Source: Cristatella mucedo
Taxonomy: Eukaryota; Bryozoa; Phylactolaemata; Cristatellidae
Direction: 5' to 3'
Assembly (NCBI GenBank): GCA_009760855.2
Contig: WPIO01000021.1
Coordinates: forward strand, 1,272,501 to 1,336,500
DNA: 64,000 nucleotides
Positions 45,441 to 57,307 of this stretch are shown here, in pieces. The notes beneath the pieces are model-generated. The model saw only the letters and a list, made by a program, of their open reading frames with translations. It was not told where the DNA came from and did no database searches. Position 1 is the stretch's first letter; the number at the start of each line of letters is the position of its first letter. Both the position numbers and the translations under genes were made by a program.

Positions 45441-45595
45441 CTTCATCACTATTTTGCTTGTATACGAGCAGCTCATTGCCTGTGGACTCGCTGCTGATTC
45501 AATTATAATTACATGTCTATTGCACGTCACTTCCGGAACTACTGGTTGCCATCTTACCGCGTGACGGAGAGGATGGATTTTCTTGCTTTAATTAG

Positions 45596-45598
<3 letters not shown>

Positions 45599-45634
<36 letters not shown>

Positions 45635-45663
45635 ACATATATATATATATATATACATATATG
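45599..45663. repeat. (TA)n microsatellite
   Basis: About 65 bp of TA with one TTGACA break. Confidence 0.95.
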
Positions 45664-45664
45664 C

Positions 45665-46230
45665 ATGGAGATGAGAAATTGAACGTGAATTGGCCATTGG
45701 CCTACGAACTCCGTAGAGGAATGGTCTACTTAAGATGAAAATTCAAACGAAATGGATTCGGTTGCGTAGATATAAATCCACCCATGTGTAAGCTTCTTCA
45801 GCGAAGATTGTCGCTGCTCTCAATTACTGAAGTCGGATCTTGCGATCAATAGTGTTGAATGGTGCTAACAGGTGGAGCTGGATCCAGACAACGGTGGTAC
45901 ATTATAATTACTTCACACGGTGTCGTTGGTCACATAGAGAAGAGCTGTTGCAGTAGTACGATGGCAGCTGAATCTTGACTCCAATGTTCATAACAAGCCA
46001 CTCTTTTTACGGTAGCATGCCACACATCTAGTCACCAATTTTCACTCGGCCCTGCCTATCAAGCAGTGTATCGACTTATAGAGTCTCTCAATTACCTGGA
46101 GGTTCATCCCGTCTCTTTCTCCAGCCTTTCTATCTGAATTATTATCCTTTCCTTCCTCCCGTTCTTCCAGCTTTTGTCGACTGTTTTTACTTCTTATTGA
46201 CTTTTGGACCATTGGACCACTGTGAGGCCA
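45665..46230. other. No recognised feature
   Basis: Nothing recognised. Confidence 0.5.
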
Positions 46231-46234
46231 TTTT

Positions 46235-46578
46235 TGTTTTAGTTCGCATGGTCCCAAAGCCTAGAACTCACTCCCGAACTGCGTCACGACATCTTCTAAT
46301 TTTTCCACATTTAAAAAGAAGCTAAACATTTTTTCCAGCAATTAGTGGGTCCCGGTGATTCGTCATTTATGTTCTTATGCGTACTGACACTGTGCTGCCA
46401 CTAACCACACTTTCATGCTGACCCTGTGTATGTCACCTTTAACCATGTTGTTATTGTTGCTTATTGAGCATGCTACCACTAGCCATTCGATCGTGCTGTC
46501 TTTGCAGCAATTGTAAAGCGCCTAGAAATAGATTGAGTTCTCTGACGGCGCTGTATCAATGGTGTTACTATTAGTATG
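46235..46578 (+). mobile_element. Group I LINE 3' end
   Basis: C-terminal ORF (AWNSL-like, CGTCACGACATCTTCTAATT, KKKLN-like), the 3' UTR and the terminal stem TGTAAAGCGCCTAGAAATAG, GAGTTCTCTGACGGCGCTGT. The clearest plus-strand example of the group I tail. Confidence 0.87.
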
Positions 46579-46589
46579 CTGCATTAGCT

Positions 46590-47045
46590 CGGGTCACACT
46601 ACAGACTGACATCACGTCACATCCTGATTTGAGAGTATTAAAAAAGAAGCTGAATATTTAACTGCTCCAAATCACCTTTGCTCTGTCAGGGTGACTCGTT
46701 CATTTATGTAATAGTGCATACTAATGCAGTACCCATCCTGCCCAAGGTTGAAAGTGACATGTTTTTATATAGAACCCCAGAAATCCGGCCTTCTGTCTAT
46801 GCGTTTTGCCTACCCGCACTTAATTGTTTGAGTGTTATCAACTGGGGGTCTAACTAAGCAGCAGCCTGAGTTTTTGTGTGTATTTTTTGCATGGTTGTCT
46901 ATGGCAAGGTAGCTGCTCTTGAATGGTTCCCTAGGCAGCATATTCTGCTTTTCGTTAAATTTTGGTTCACCGCTTCTCTTACAGCGAGTTGTAAAGCACC
47001 CGAATAGAGCTAAAGTTCTCCATGGAACTACAAAAAAGACTCATT
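46590..47045 (+). mobile_element. Diverged LINE 3' part
   Basis: Starts LQTDITSHPDLRVLKKKLNI and ends with a tail GTTGTAAAGCACCCGAATAG, AGCTAAAGTTCTCCATGG. Confidence 0.65.
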
Positions 47046-47316
47046 ATCACTCCCTGAGTTGCCGAGCGAAACTTTTCTCCGAGAACCTCTGACAGATAAG
47101 AGAGAATTTAGACTATGAGCTTCTGTGCCAGAGCCTAAAAATTCAATCCAGGCTTGTCAAGTGCTGATATAGCGATGACCGATGTTTGTGGCTTTGAAAA
47201 GCCCTTATAATAATTGATACATTGAAAACCAGCTGTGACTTTGACAATTATTGTTATCAATGACTACAAATGACAGGTTACCATACGCTGTGGAGAGGAT
47301 GCCATCTTTTTTGCCT

Positions 47317-47360
47317 TTATATATATGTATATATGTATATATGTATATACATATTTATAT
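47317..47360. repeat. (TATG/TA)n microsatellite
   Basis: About 44 bp of TATATATG-type steps. Confidence 0.9.
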
Positions 47361-47364
47361 TTTA

Positions 47365-47525
47365 GTTGATTTAACATCCTCATTTGTATAGCGATAGAAG
47401 AGCCTTAACGGCTATCACATCCGCTTGCAGTTGGCAATAAAAGACCCCCTACTGCACTGCAAGATTAGAACCCACAACTTCGGCCGTGAAGAGCGAGCAT
47501 CTTACCTCCTAGGCTATCGCGGCCT
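47365..47525 (-). mobile_element. SINE B, diverged
   Basis: TTGATTTAACATCCTCATTT, GTATAGCGATAGAAGAGCCT, TAGAACCCACAACTTCGGC and a 5' end GGCTATCGCGGCC. Confidence 0.8.
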
Positions 47526-47529
47526 CAGC

Positions 47530-48815
47530 CGTTGTACTAATATCCTCCGCGGAGACCTTTGCAGATTTCCTTAAAGAGGTCAACGGTTGCGAGTCGAGTA
47601 GACATGGCAGGCAGCTCGTGTCACGTCCGTGCTCGCTGAGCTGCCTACTCTTTGATTTACTTCAACCTCTCTCTACGCAGCCGTGCAGGTGCGCAGCCTA
47701 ATCCGGTCTGGCTTCAATGCGGGACTGAGCAGAGCTGGACGTCCTTCAGTAGCGCAGCCCAGGACCTGTCACAAAATCGTTTCGCCCGAGCAGCTGCTTG
47801 CATAGCAGTTGTAGGCCTGGCAGGAGCGGTATTGGACGACCGCAAGGCCAAAGGCCACTCGAGGTTCCAGTGCGAGCACGAACGGGAGGGAAACTTAGAA
47901 TGCTCGTTAATGCCTTCACTCGCTGCCTAATAAGCGCACCACGAAACCAGCTTGCTTGCCAGATCGACTTCATCCCGTTTATCTGACCGACGTCCTTCAA
48001 CTTGCTTGCCAGATTGCCGTCACTCTGTCATCTGACCGACGTCCTTCAAGTTGGGCTCACTTGCCACAAGCATTTGCTTACGCTCTTGACGAACTGACGT
48101 CCTTGGCTCTTTTAATTCGGGCCTTCGTAGCTTACCAAAGCGATGGTCTGCCAATGCTTTGTCCCCGGATCTATGCAAACATAACGTCAGCAGGCATGTG
48201 CAAAGTTCGCGTAGAGCACGTTGCCATATTTGCAACGCGGGCTGCCTACCAACGAAGTTCAACAACTAAGTTGGATCGTAATAAGATAACATCATCTCGC
48301 TCTCGCTCTTTGCACTCGATGGCATTGTCGGCGACCGGTTTTCCATGCACAATCTTCTGGCATGTGGGCTTAAAAATATCTAAAGCAAGCGTGGTTAGGA
48401 CTCATGCTTACTATGCCAACCCTCTCTGGTAGTTGGGTGATTGCCTAGAGCTGTGCCCATCAAGTGGAGACCATGCGAAGCGTGCCAAAATCAAACGTCC
48501 CGCTCATTTTAAATGGTGTCTTGTAAATGGCTTAGGCAGGATTTTGGTGCGGGAGACTAAAATACTGCATACTTTCAGCAGAGAAAGATTTCCGAAGTTA
48601 GAGCTTGCTTATACGAGAGTACGGCAGCCAGGATAGTTCATTCGTCTATGATGGATATCTCATCTAGACTAATTTTATTCCCTTTAGCCAGGACTCGTGA
48701 CAAAGGCTCTTCCTTAATCACCAGCAACTGATGCCAAACTCAGCGGTTCGGTCTGGCCTGTCGTCGAAGGCCTAGCTATCACATCAAATCAATTCTGTAC
48801 TTCTGTCTGGGTTTC
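47530..48815. other. Unrecognised sequence with a tandem duplication
   Basis: A 158-residue plus-strand frame (47956-48432) spans it but has no recognised domain; part of it is the duplicated 50-mer at 47951-48049. Confidence 0.4.
47951..48049. repeat. 50 bp tandem duplication
   Basis: Two copies, each starting CTTGCTTGCCAGAT and ending ATCTGACCGACGTCCTTCAA; the middles differ, so the copies are not recent. Confidence 0.9.
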
Positions 48816-48820
48816 GCTGG

Positions 48821-48891
48821 CTCCCCCTTCCTCTCTCTCTCTCCCCCTCTCTCTGTCTCTCTCTCTCTCTCTCGCTCTCTCTCTCCTCTCA
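48821..48891. repeat. (CT)n microsatellite
   Basis: About 70 bp, CTCTCT with a few CCCC and TG steps. Confidence 0.95.
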
Positions 48892-48899
48892 CACGCCAC

Positions 48900-49505
48900 A
48901 AGATTGCCTGATCTTATTTATACGCTAATATTGACCTCGCAAAATGAACAGCGCCCAGTTACGACTGGAGCCTAACGTCGCATCCAAGAGTCGATTGCTG
49001 AAACTGGCTTTACAAATCGTGGTTAAGGAGAGGCCAGGATTCACCTCGCGCCGAATCCCTACTTGCAATGCTTCCTGAACGTTTGAGCGATCTTCATCGA
49101 GGTTATATCTGGACCTCTAGCCACAACTGTCAGGCTGATGGCGGGCGGATTAGAGCAACGGCAAATGTGATTGATTGCTGGTGCTTCGGACAATACCTCC
49201 GATTAAGAGATTTAGATTGACTACGCATTCTTACAAAGCAGTCACTCATGGTCAAGAAGTCGCCTATACGGACACAGCCCGCTCGAGCGTAGCCGGTGAG
49301 CAGTTCGCTGGCTGTCGGGAGCATTTACGCGAAGAGTAAAGATGGATCGAACGGCGTATTCGCGACGGCACCCCAAAACACCGTAACCCGCTTCAACGCG
49401 TGCATTTCCACACGGACGCTGGCCAGCCCGCCAGCACGAGTCCGCCCTGCCGGGCGTCCTAATTACAACCTCCAGCCTCTGCAGGCCATTACTTAAAACT
49501 ATTTA
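48900..49505. other. No recognised feature
   Basis: Two 64-66 residue frames overlap on opposite strands; neither is recognised. Confidence 0.5.
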
Positions 49506-49509
49506 AACC

Positions 49510-49645
49510 ATCGCCGCCATAAACCGTAATGGCCCAATAACCTGCCGCACCGCCATAACTCGGCTGGGCCATAAACTGGCATCGGCGGAAATAACGAGGC
49601 CGTAAACACCGCTAGGCTATAAATGCCACCCGCTTATAAAATAAG
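49510..49645. repeat. Degenerate ~16 bp array, unit like GCCATAAACCG
   Basis: Copies of GCCATAAAC or close variants at about 49517, 49532, 49552, 49568, 49599, 49616 and 49632, near multiples of 16 bp. It resembles the short-period ends of the 57590-60145 transposon in organisation. Confidence 0.55.
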
Positions 49646-49689
49646 ATCACCACAAATCAGCCACAAAGGGCAATAGAGATTAAATATTT

Positions 49690-49850
49690 ATGCCGCGATG
49701 GTTTAGCGAAGTGAATCAGACGCTCGCATTGACCGAGGTCAGCGTGAATGTATTTGATGACCGTGGTCGTGGGCTCGAGTCCGATGGGGTATATGAAACG
49801 TCTGAATAGAGATTAAGTTCTCTTAGAGCCCTATATAAATGAATTAAAAA
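49690..49850 (+). mobile_element. SINE A
   Basis: CGCGATGGTTTAGCGAAGTG, GACCGAGGTCAGCGTGAATG, CGTGGGCTCGAGTCCGATGG and a tail CTGAATAGAGATTAAGTTCT, ending CCCTATATAAATGAATTA. Confidence 0.87.
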
Positions 49851-49875
49851 TTATAATTGTATTTTTTAAATAGTA

Positions 49876-49921
49876 TATATATATAACTTTTGAACTTTTG
49901 AATATATATATATATATATGT

Positions 49922-50001
<80 letters not shown>
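49876..50001. repeat. (TA)n microsatellite
   Basis: About 126 bp with one non-TA break, beside the SINE A tail. Confidence 0.97.
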
Positions 50002-50003
<2 letters not shown>

Positions 50004-50004
50004 C

Positions 50005-50808
50005 ACAAAAGTTCGACAAAGGGGCTACACAATCCTCTTTTATTCGTGGCTACTTCTTTGCTACTTGATTCCTTGACTATCCTCGTCACTGAGCTGACCT
50101 CCCTTCAATTTTTTGCTCCAATTAAAGATCGTTGCCTACTGAGTGTGCGTCTGTAGCTACCTGATTGACTTGGACTGCTCCGCATAGAGTCTCCTGCCAT
50201 TTACATTTACTTAGTACTTATGGCGTTTTAGGGAATAGTCAGAGAAAAGCAATACATATACTGTGGGCCTTAGTAAATAAGCCAAAGCAGCATACCCAAG
50301 GCTTGCCATCCGGCAGGCCACTTACTTGTCCGCGATTAAATTGCATGCTATTTGTTCAGAAGATTAAACTTAACTCACAGGCTTCTTTTGATTTTTACAA
50401 TCGTCGCACTTAGCTTGTAGCAGAGGATGCCATTTCCAACGTTGGAAAACAGTATGCATGTAATTGGATTGGGCTATACAGTGTAGTCCACCTTCGTGGA
50501 TTACTTGCATGGGTTGCCTGGCGTGCATTTCTTTCGTATGTACCTCAGTGCATCACAGACGGTGCATCTATTTGGTTCACAGCGAGCGAAATGTGCAGAC
50601 AATAGAAAACATTGATATTTAAAGAAGATTGAATAATTATGGACTGCAAAAGTGAGTAATTATGGACCGCAAGTTGGCAAGCCGGAGTGAAAACCTGATA
50701 TATTTGTATCAGGTTACGTTTGAAACACCGATAAGTTATGGCGTAATGGCAAATGCAAACTTTTGACCTTGTTTCCATACTACAGTATACTCTAAGATGA
50801 CGTCGGCA
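50005..50808. other. No recognised feature
   Basis: Short frames on both strands, none recognised. Confidence 0.5.
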
Positions 50809-50811
50809 CTT

Positions 50812-51188
50812 ATAATAATAATACAGTTAATGATGCGCCCTCAGAGAACTCAATCTCTTTCTATGTGCTTTACATTTGCTGCAAAGGAAACACGGTCGAA
50901 TGGTGAGTGGTATCATGCTTGATAAACAACATGAATAACATGGTTAGGGGTGACATGCACAGAGTCAGCATGCAATTGCGGTTAGTGGCAGCATGCACAG
51001 TGTCAGCACGCATAAGCAGATAAAGGACGAATCATGGGGACCCACTAAATGCTGTCATAAATAGGTGTGTTTTTAATTTCTTTTTAAATGTAGTCAAATC
51101 AGGGGATGTGACGGAAGTCGGGAGTGAGTTTCAGGCTTTGGGAGCATAAGAACTAAATGCACGGTCTCCAAAGGATTTGAGGTTTCCT
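50812..51188 (-). mobile_element. Group I LINE 3' end
   Basis: TAATAATAATACAGTTAATG, GCGCCCTCAGAGAACTCAAT, then the 3' UTR and C-terminal ORF to CACGGTCTCCAAAGGATTTG. Closely similar to 3088-3490. Confidence 0.88.
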
Positions 51189-51189
51189 T

Positions 51190-51495
51190 GCCGCTGCTAG
51201 ATTCACATGCTATGACCTGTGGGGAGTGCCTAATTAGTACCTCGGCAATCGTGGTGCACCTTTCAGTTGGTTGCCCACGACTGAAAGCGGTGGTAACACA
51301 GCGACTTAAGTTATAGCGGGCGATATTTTGATGGAAGACTAAAAATGTCTGGCCAATAGGAACCTGAACCGTTAAAGAATTTGAAATATATTTTCCTATT
51401 TATCTTACAGCAAATAAACCACGATAAAGCAATACGCCTGTCGTTTGCGTTTAGTTTGTACATAGAAGTGTATCTATGGATACGCATATATAATA
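51190..51495. other. No recognised feature
   Basis: Nothing recognised. Confidence 0.5.
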
Positions 51496-51499
51496 ATGT

Positions 51500-51645
51500 A
51501 ATAATTCATTTATATAGCGCCCCAAGAGGACTTAATCTCTATTCAGGCGCTTCACATATGCCTCGGGGCTCGAGCCCACGACCTCAGTCATACCTTAGTC
51601 GGGGCGAGCACCTTAACCGCTAGATCAAACCAGCTCGGTGTATGC
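51500..51645 (-). mobile_element. SINE A
   Basis: ATTCATTTATATAGCGCCCC, AAGAGGACTTAATCTCTATT, GGGGCTCGAGCCCACGACCT and CGCTAGATCAAACCAGCTCG; nearly the mirror of the copy at 6605. Confidence 0.9.
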
Positions 51646-51837
51646 CTAGATGTATGAAAATCTTCTGGACCTGACCAAGTGCACTTTGGTGCGTTGTAGT
51701 CTAGCCGGGACTGCGAGGTTAAGGCAATAGAATGAAAAACTACGGACGAGTCATAGAGTGAGAGAGGCCTCTGTGTCTTAGCCCAGGAGCAAGGTGCTCG
51801 CACTTTACAGTCCAATTATTTTATATGGACATTTAAG

Positions 51838-51925
51838 TACAATATTAATAATTATAACAATATAATATAATATAATAATATAATAATAATAATATAATAA
51901 TAATATTAATAATTAAGTACATATA
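51838..51925. repeat. AT-only (TAATA)n tract
   Basis: About 88 bp of almost only A and T in TAATA and TATAA steps. Confidence 0.9.
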
Positions 51926-52317
51926 TTTTCTTTACTGCACATAAATGTCATGCAGCTACATACCGTATATAATGCATGCACTTGCGCTTCGTCTACGTCG
52001 TAAGAAAGGGCGTCGTATTTTAAATGGCGCGTGTTTTCTCAGAAGAGTAAGCAAATTCCCTGCTCAGCAAAGCCATTCACGGAGTATTATGCTGCCATTC
52101 AAATTTTACGATTCTTGCAGAGTACCCTGCTGAAACAACCGTAGTTTACGGCAATTATTGACGAATTGGCAAGATATTTTCTTCATGTTGCTACTTGCGT
52201 CACTTGGAGACCGGCTATTGCCACTAGACGTCGTACAAGTGCCACGGTACATACTTGGCACCCTCATCTTGCCGAAACCGGAGTCCGTGAGGACTAAAGG
52301 AAGACATAGCAGTAAGC

Positions 52318-52500
52318 CGTGATGGCACACCAGGTAAGGCGGTTGCTTTTCACGACCTTGGGCCCGAGGTCGTGCGTTCGATTCCTGCGGCGGGCGATTC
52401 TATATCGCCACTGCAAGCGGTTGTGATAGCCGTAGAGGCTCTTCTGTCGCTATACAAAAAGATGCTGTTTAATCAGCTAGGATTTGTTTATTTATTTTAT
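52318..52500 (+). mobile_element. SINE B, full-length copy
   Basis: CCGTGATGGCACACCAGGTA (5' end, A-box region), CACGACCTTGGGCCCGAGGT, GCGTTCGATTCCTGC (B box), GCCACTGCAAGCGGTTGTGA, GGCTCTTCTGTCGCTATAC and TTTAATCAGCTAGGATTTG. Confidence 0.92.
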
Positions 52501-52504
52501 TTAG

Positions 52505-55220
52505 CTATTCCGCTCGCTGAGATGACAGCTCAGAGACGCGTCACCTTGGATTAGACTGCCGCAGCCAGCTGTTTGCTCCACGTGGACTCATCCCTTTGCG
52601 CCCTCGCTAGTACCTAGCGCTGTAGGCGTGCAAAGCTCGTCAAGCAGATGCGACAGCGAGCAGATACATATCTACGGTTTCGTGACTGCAGGAACATAAT
52701 TCAGTAGAAATCAGGCGTCGGCTTAGCAATTGCGTGCACCTAACTGCATGCGCACACGATTTTTCACATCGCGACCGAGCTTGCTTCAAAACCGGATGCA
52801 GACCGGCAGAGGCTGTAAATAAGTTAGACGCTGAAACATGTCGACAATCGCACATTACACCCCCTTTCTGCCGTCTCGACTTGCTGCTTTATCTTACTCT
52901 TTGTTGGTCAAAGAGTGCTCTGTTTTTTCTGTTTTAACTTACGCTTTTTATCGTTATTACTTTATTTCTACTTTACCTCCACTGTGACTTAAGCATACAG
53001 TTTGACTGTTCCGTTACTTTCGATGGAGTTTCATTTCAAATCACATCCGCACATCTTCCACCAAAATACTTATCGCTGCCGACTTTGTATGAACTTAACA
53101 ATGCTGAATAGACTACTGCGTAAAAATCTCTGTTGGCGCCGGGCCAATAAACCGATAAACCCGGCGCGCCTCTCTTTTCGCGATGCGCATAAAGCTTGCT
53201 GTGGGCGGCGCACGCTCACTAGGCGCCAGATTTATCTCTAGTGTGTACTCACAGAGCAAGGTGTCCTTAGTACAAAACTTACTTTCAACGCCGCATCGTG
53301 AAGAAAATGAATCCGTTTGCCATCTTCCATCACAGCGCCTCTGTTTCCCGCCAAAGCTCCTTTGGCATTTGCAGAAGCAACGCTATAGCGGTAAGCAGCC
53401 GCGTGGCAAATACCCAAGAGCGAAAGGACGTGCGCGATATCCGAAATCGCTGTAACAGGAAGTAGTCGAGTGCAGTCCGACAGCCGGTTACGGATGTGCT
53501 ACGATGCAAGTGGCTTTCGCTCACGCCACGCTCGCACGCCCCTGGGCGACGCTAAGAGCCTGGACGGGTTGGCCGAGCGCTATTTAAATGACGACGAAGT
53601 GAAGGGCGTGCCGAGCAGCCAAGCCTCAGACACGCTTACAGCCTTGCAACGATCAGCTGCTTTCGGCATGGTCAAGGTCCAGCCCTTCTGCGCGTAATCC
53701 TGAGCGATACCCGTCTCAGCTAGCTCCGCACTCATCCGCATCTGCTGTAGCGCGTAACGGCTTGTACACAGTGGCGCATTTGTACTGCCAATGCAGAGCG
53801 AAGTCTCGCAGCAGAGGGCAGTCTTAGCGTTTTAGTGACGAGCCACGTCGCCTAGGCTGCTAAAGGTAAATGCACCTTGCGTTTTGTTGCAAAGAGGCGC
53901 GTTGTTGCCCTCACGGGCAGCGTGGCGTTAGTGTCTTGCGTCCGCACTCTAAATACACGACAGCTGACGACCGATGTGGCCTGTCTGCCATTCGTTTCAG
54001 TTTCCTCGATGGCTACGCTAGCAAGTTCGTAGCCGCACTGGACATCGTGAGAGCACGCGCGTGCGTTGCCGAGAACTTCCGTAGCTCCGTGGAATGCAAC
54101 GCGCATTCAGTGCTCACGATTATTTTTGACGATCCTGGTCTGGTGCTCTGCATAATTTCGCTAGTTCGGAGCTAAGCTATACAAAAGTTGGATCTTGCGT
54201 AAGTAGTAGTACCGTGGCGTACGCCGGTTGAACCATTGGATAGTGTACAAGCAGCTTTCTTTGTGTAGCCCCTGTTTTCAACGAGGAAAATCACAGACAT
54301 TCTTTGGCAATGAACACTGAAGAGTATCGTGAAAGTCACAGGGCAAAGGGCGAGCTGGTACTGCAAAAGTTGGACCGCGTGAACGAGGCTTGGACCGACG
54401 AGGAAACGAGCTCATTACAAAACATGTATTCCGTTTAAGCAATCGTGAATTTGTTTATTATTTAGTACGTTAAAATGGCTAGTTGGCACGTAAAGCCTTC
54501 ACGTTAGCCGATGGCGACGCGCGGGCCAGAGGCTCCTCTTTGGGATGCATTTTCCGGTTGGCGGGCTGTTCCGCGGGCCGAACCCGGCGACCTCCACGTT
54601 GCACCCGCCGATCGGCGTTGTTTTCGCAGATCGGGGCGCGCCGGCCTTGGAGGCAGCTAGTATTTGCTAACGCTTTGCGGATGCCCGCTTCCAAGTGCCG
54701 GCGTGCTTAGGCTGCGGTTTGCACGCAATGAATACGCCATTGTGTCCGCTGACGGTTGGCGGCTGCGAGCGGCGGTCGCGCTTTTGTTGGTTAGACGCAG
54801 TAGAGGCGGCGCCTGTGTCGCACCTCTCCAATTTTAGCGTTGTCGCGCCACTGGTCTGCAGCGTGCGTCCTGTGGCCTTCACCACGCTGCCGCCTCGTCC
54901 TGCCGCGGCGGCTGGGCGTGGAAGCTCGCGCTTGAGAACCGTCCCCGAGCCCCTACGCCCCCCCCCCCCGAGTGGGGCGCGGGGGCGCAGGACCGCAATC
55001 CGCCCGCCGCAGGCTCAGACGCGAATCTGGCAACCTCTTTAGCGGTTTTGACGTCGAAGCTGTTGACTTGTCTGTCACTCACGCGCGCCCCACAAATAAC
55101 CTCGCCTTCTAAAGGCTTTAGCGAGTAAATGAAGCAAAATCCACACGGGAGGAGCTGGTGAGCTTTCAGCAGCCTTGTATCACATAAATGCCATCAAGTT
55201 AGGCCGTGTAATATCCGTCA
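52505..55220. other. Unrecognised, includes a CpG-rich block
   Basis: Between about 54480 and 55030 the sequence is GC- and CpG-dense with frames open on both strands (including a run of nine or ten C near 54960). Elsewhere short frames such as 53470-53697 are unrecognised. A GGCGCCGGG...CCCGGCGCGCC imperfect palindrome lies at 53135-53170. Confidence 0.4.
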
Positions 55221-55224
55221 GTAA

Positions 55225-55640
55225 GACTTCCAAACTTTGAAGGCACGCGGTCTGAAAGTGCGAACTCCAAATAAGTTGAGAAGTTGATTTGAGGAGCAGA
55301 CAAGCGACTTAAGTCGGAGCAGCAAGCGCCAAGATGGAAAGCCTTAGGAGTAATAGTTTCAGATTGACAAGCCCAGAGCCAGATAATGAAAGAAGAGAAC
55401 CTACAAGTGACTTGCAGAACCTTGAAGCCGATAGGCTGCTTGACGTGGCAGCCAGTGGAGGCCGCCGGCGAGAATTGGTGGAACGTGGCAGTGGCAGTGG
55501 CAGCGTTTACGAAAGAAAAACTGCAGCTGCTCAGTTTTACTCACAAATGCATCGGTCAACTTGCCTGCGTTATCCCTAACCCAAGAAGACCCGAGTGCTT
55601 GCAGTGATGCATAAGGGAAGCAAGGCTGATATAACTGGAA
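55225..55640 (-). mobile_element. Degenerate group I LINE fragment
   Basis: Parallels 5450-5740 (GACTTGCAGAACCTTGAAGC, GGCTGCTTGACGTGGCAGCC, GAGAATTGGTGGAACGTGGC), with many changes. The plus-strand frames here are shadows of it. Confidence 0.65.
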
Positions 55641-55659
55641 ACAGTAACCTTAATGTCGC

Positions 55660-55790
55660 TGATTCAACAGCCTCAGTTATACAGTGGCAGATGAGCCTTG
55701 GTGGCTAGCACTCCTATTTTCACTAGCGATAAATAATTGCCTGCTGAAGGACTCATGCCCACCACATGGCTGAAGAAGTGCGAGCATTTT
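55660..55790 (-). mobile_element. SINE B, degenerate
   Basis: TGATTCAACAGCCTCAGTTA, GAGCCTTGGTGGCTAGCAC and AGCGATAAATAATTGCCTGC match the SINE B body; the head is mostly lost. Confidence 0.6.
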
Positions 55791-55794
55791 GTCC

Positions 55795-56505
55795 CTGCTG
55801 AGATTTGGCGAACGGGGATTTTGGACCACGACACCCAGATCCGTCACAGAGGCTATAGAGATACGCTGGCGGATCAAATTTTGTGGGCTAGGCTCCCCAG
55901 TTTCTGAGTGGTGCTACGGTTTTCCCGAAACTATTACGTTTGTCGTATCATTGATCAATTTCAAAAGGCTTGCTGATCTACAAGTTTGAATTTTGGCGAT
56001 ATATACTGCAAGCTAAGCAATGCGAGATCGGTGACTTTGCACTTTGAGATAAACACTTTAATGTTGCTCCGGGTTCGTATCTGATAATCACCTGTTTTGC
56101 TGTAGGGAGTTAAAGAAGCGGGACTTTTTTGCATCCATTTGCATGCGTTCCATGTTGATTTATTAACAAGAAGATAGTAACGTCTTATTTACCTGCACCA
56201 GCAGCACAGCACGGAAGTTCAATCGGGCGGGGATTGTTTCCACCCTTTTCTCATCTCATTTCCAGTTTTCATAATTTTTTGGTGATTCCACAACTCCGAT
56301 CCAGCATTAATTCTGTCCAGTTTTAATTAGCACCAGCCATACTTTTAACCCAAAAATGCGTGTTGCGACTATTTGGCATCGGTAGTTTAAGAAGGTCTTC
56401 GTCTTTGGCGATATTTTTATTACGTTTATTTATTAAATTTATTTACTTACTTTTCTTAGATAAAATCTTATAGCGCAGTAGGGAGACTTTAATGGTCATC
56501 ACGCT
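55795..56505. other. No recognised feature
   Basis: AT-rich, nothing recognised. Confidence 0.5.
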
Positions 56506-56509
56506 AGAG

Positions 56510-56625
56510 GTATTTTACGTGCTTCTGTCTGTAACTCCGAAGAGCCACAAAGACTAGGCAATTGTTAAGCTAGAGACCTTCTTATAGCGTTTCCTCAAGT
56601 AACTGAGACAGCAGACTCGTACACA
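56510..56625 (-). mobile_element. Group II LINE 3' terminal fragment
   Basis: GTGCTTCTGTCTGTAACTCC, GACTAGGCAATTGTTAAGC and a TCAAGT stretch match the group II 3' end at 24205-24290. Confidence 0.55.
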
Positions 56626-57120
56626 GATGGGGCTGGGATAAGCAAAAATCCAGGCCGATTGTTGACCCTGCCGGGGACAGCCGATAGTACGTAAGCTGGG
56701 GGGCACGTTTTGAAGCTTTCGGGTAAGTTCGCAGCCCGTTCAGGCGGTTCCTGGGGGGAAGAGCCTATTGACTCCCACCTCTGCATCGCAGGTATCATGC
56801 ATCAAAGATAAATTGAGATCTGATAGGCTGAGTCAGGAGATCGTTGGGAAAGCAACTAGCAGTGCCAGAGGAAGCGCTGTAGGAAGAGAGGTGACGAAAC
56901 GGTGGGTCAGCTAAGTCAGCCAGATTATGACTGTCAATCATTAATCTCGGTTTCTGGATTGTAACGACTAAGAATTGACTATTCGACAGTCTTATAATCA
57001 AGGACGCATAAGAGCCAACGCCGAAAGATAGGCTGCTAGTTGTGCTTCCGGAGTCGACATTCGCATTTGAGCTGGCTAGAACTCTGGGTCACGGAGCCGT
57101 CGGTGTACGCCATGACCACT

Positions 57121-57195
57121 GTTAAACGCCTGTCACCCTCCGCTGCTGCCAAATAGGCTTGTCCACGCTATAGATACGGGCATGTGGAGTTAAGG
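57121..57195. repeat. Dispersed repeat copy 2
   Basis: TTAAACGCCTGTCACCCTCC, then GCTGCTGCCAAATAGGCTTG; partner of 45359-45440. Class unknown. Confidence 0.5.
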
Positions 57196-57307
57196 TATGA
57201 GCGCTCGTCGTCGCTGCCGTTTTCTGGCTACTATCGGCCTGATACCTGCGTGAATAAGTGCAGCAGTTAAAAGTCGCTTGCTATGCAGCAAGGTTCCGGC
57301 ATCAAAA

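Larger units (their letters stand above)
44035..45595. other. Intergenic, one strong hairpin
   Basis: No gene recognised. Contains the hairpin at 44751-44778 and a piece (45359-45440) that recurs at 57121-57195. Confidence 0.5.

Noticed and set aside
47956-48432. 158-residue plus-strand frame
   Set aside because: No recognised domain, and part is a 50 bp tandem duplication; not enough to call a gene.
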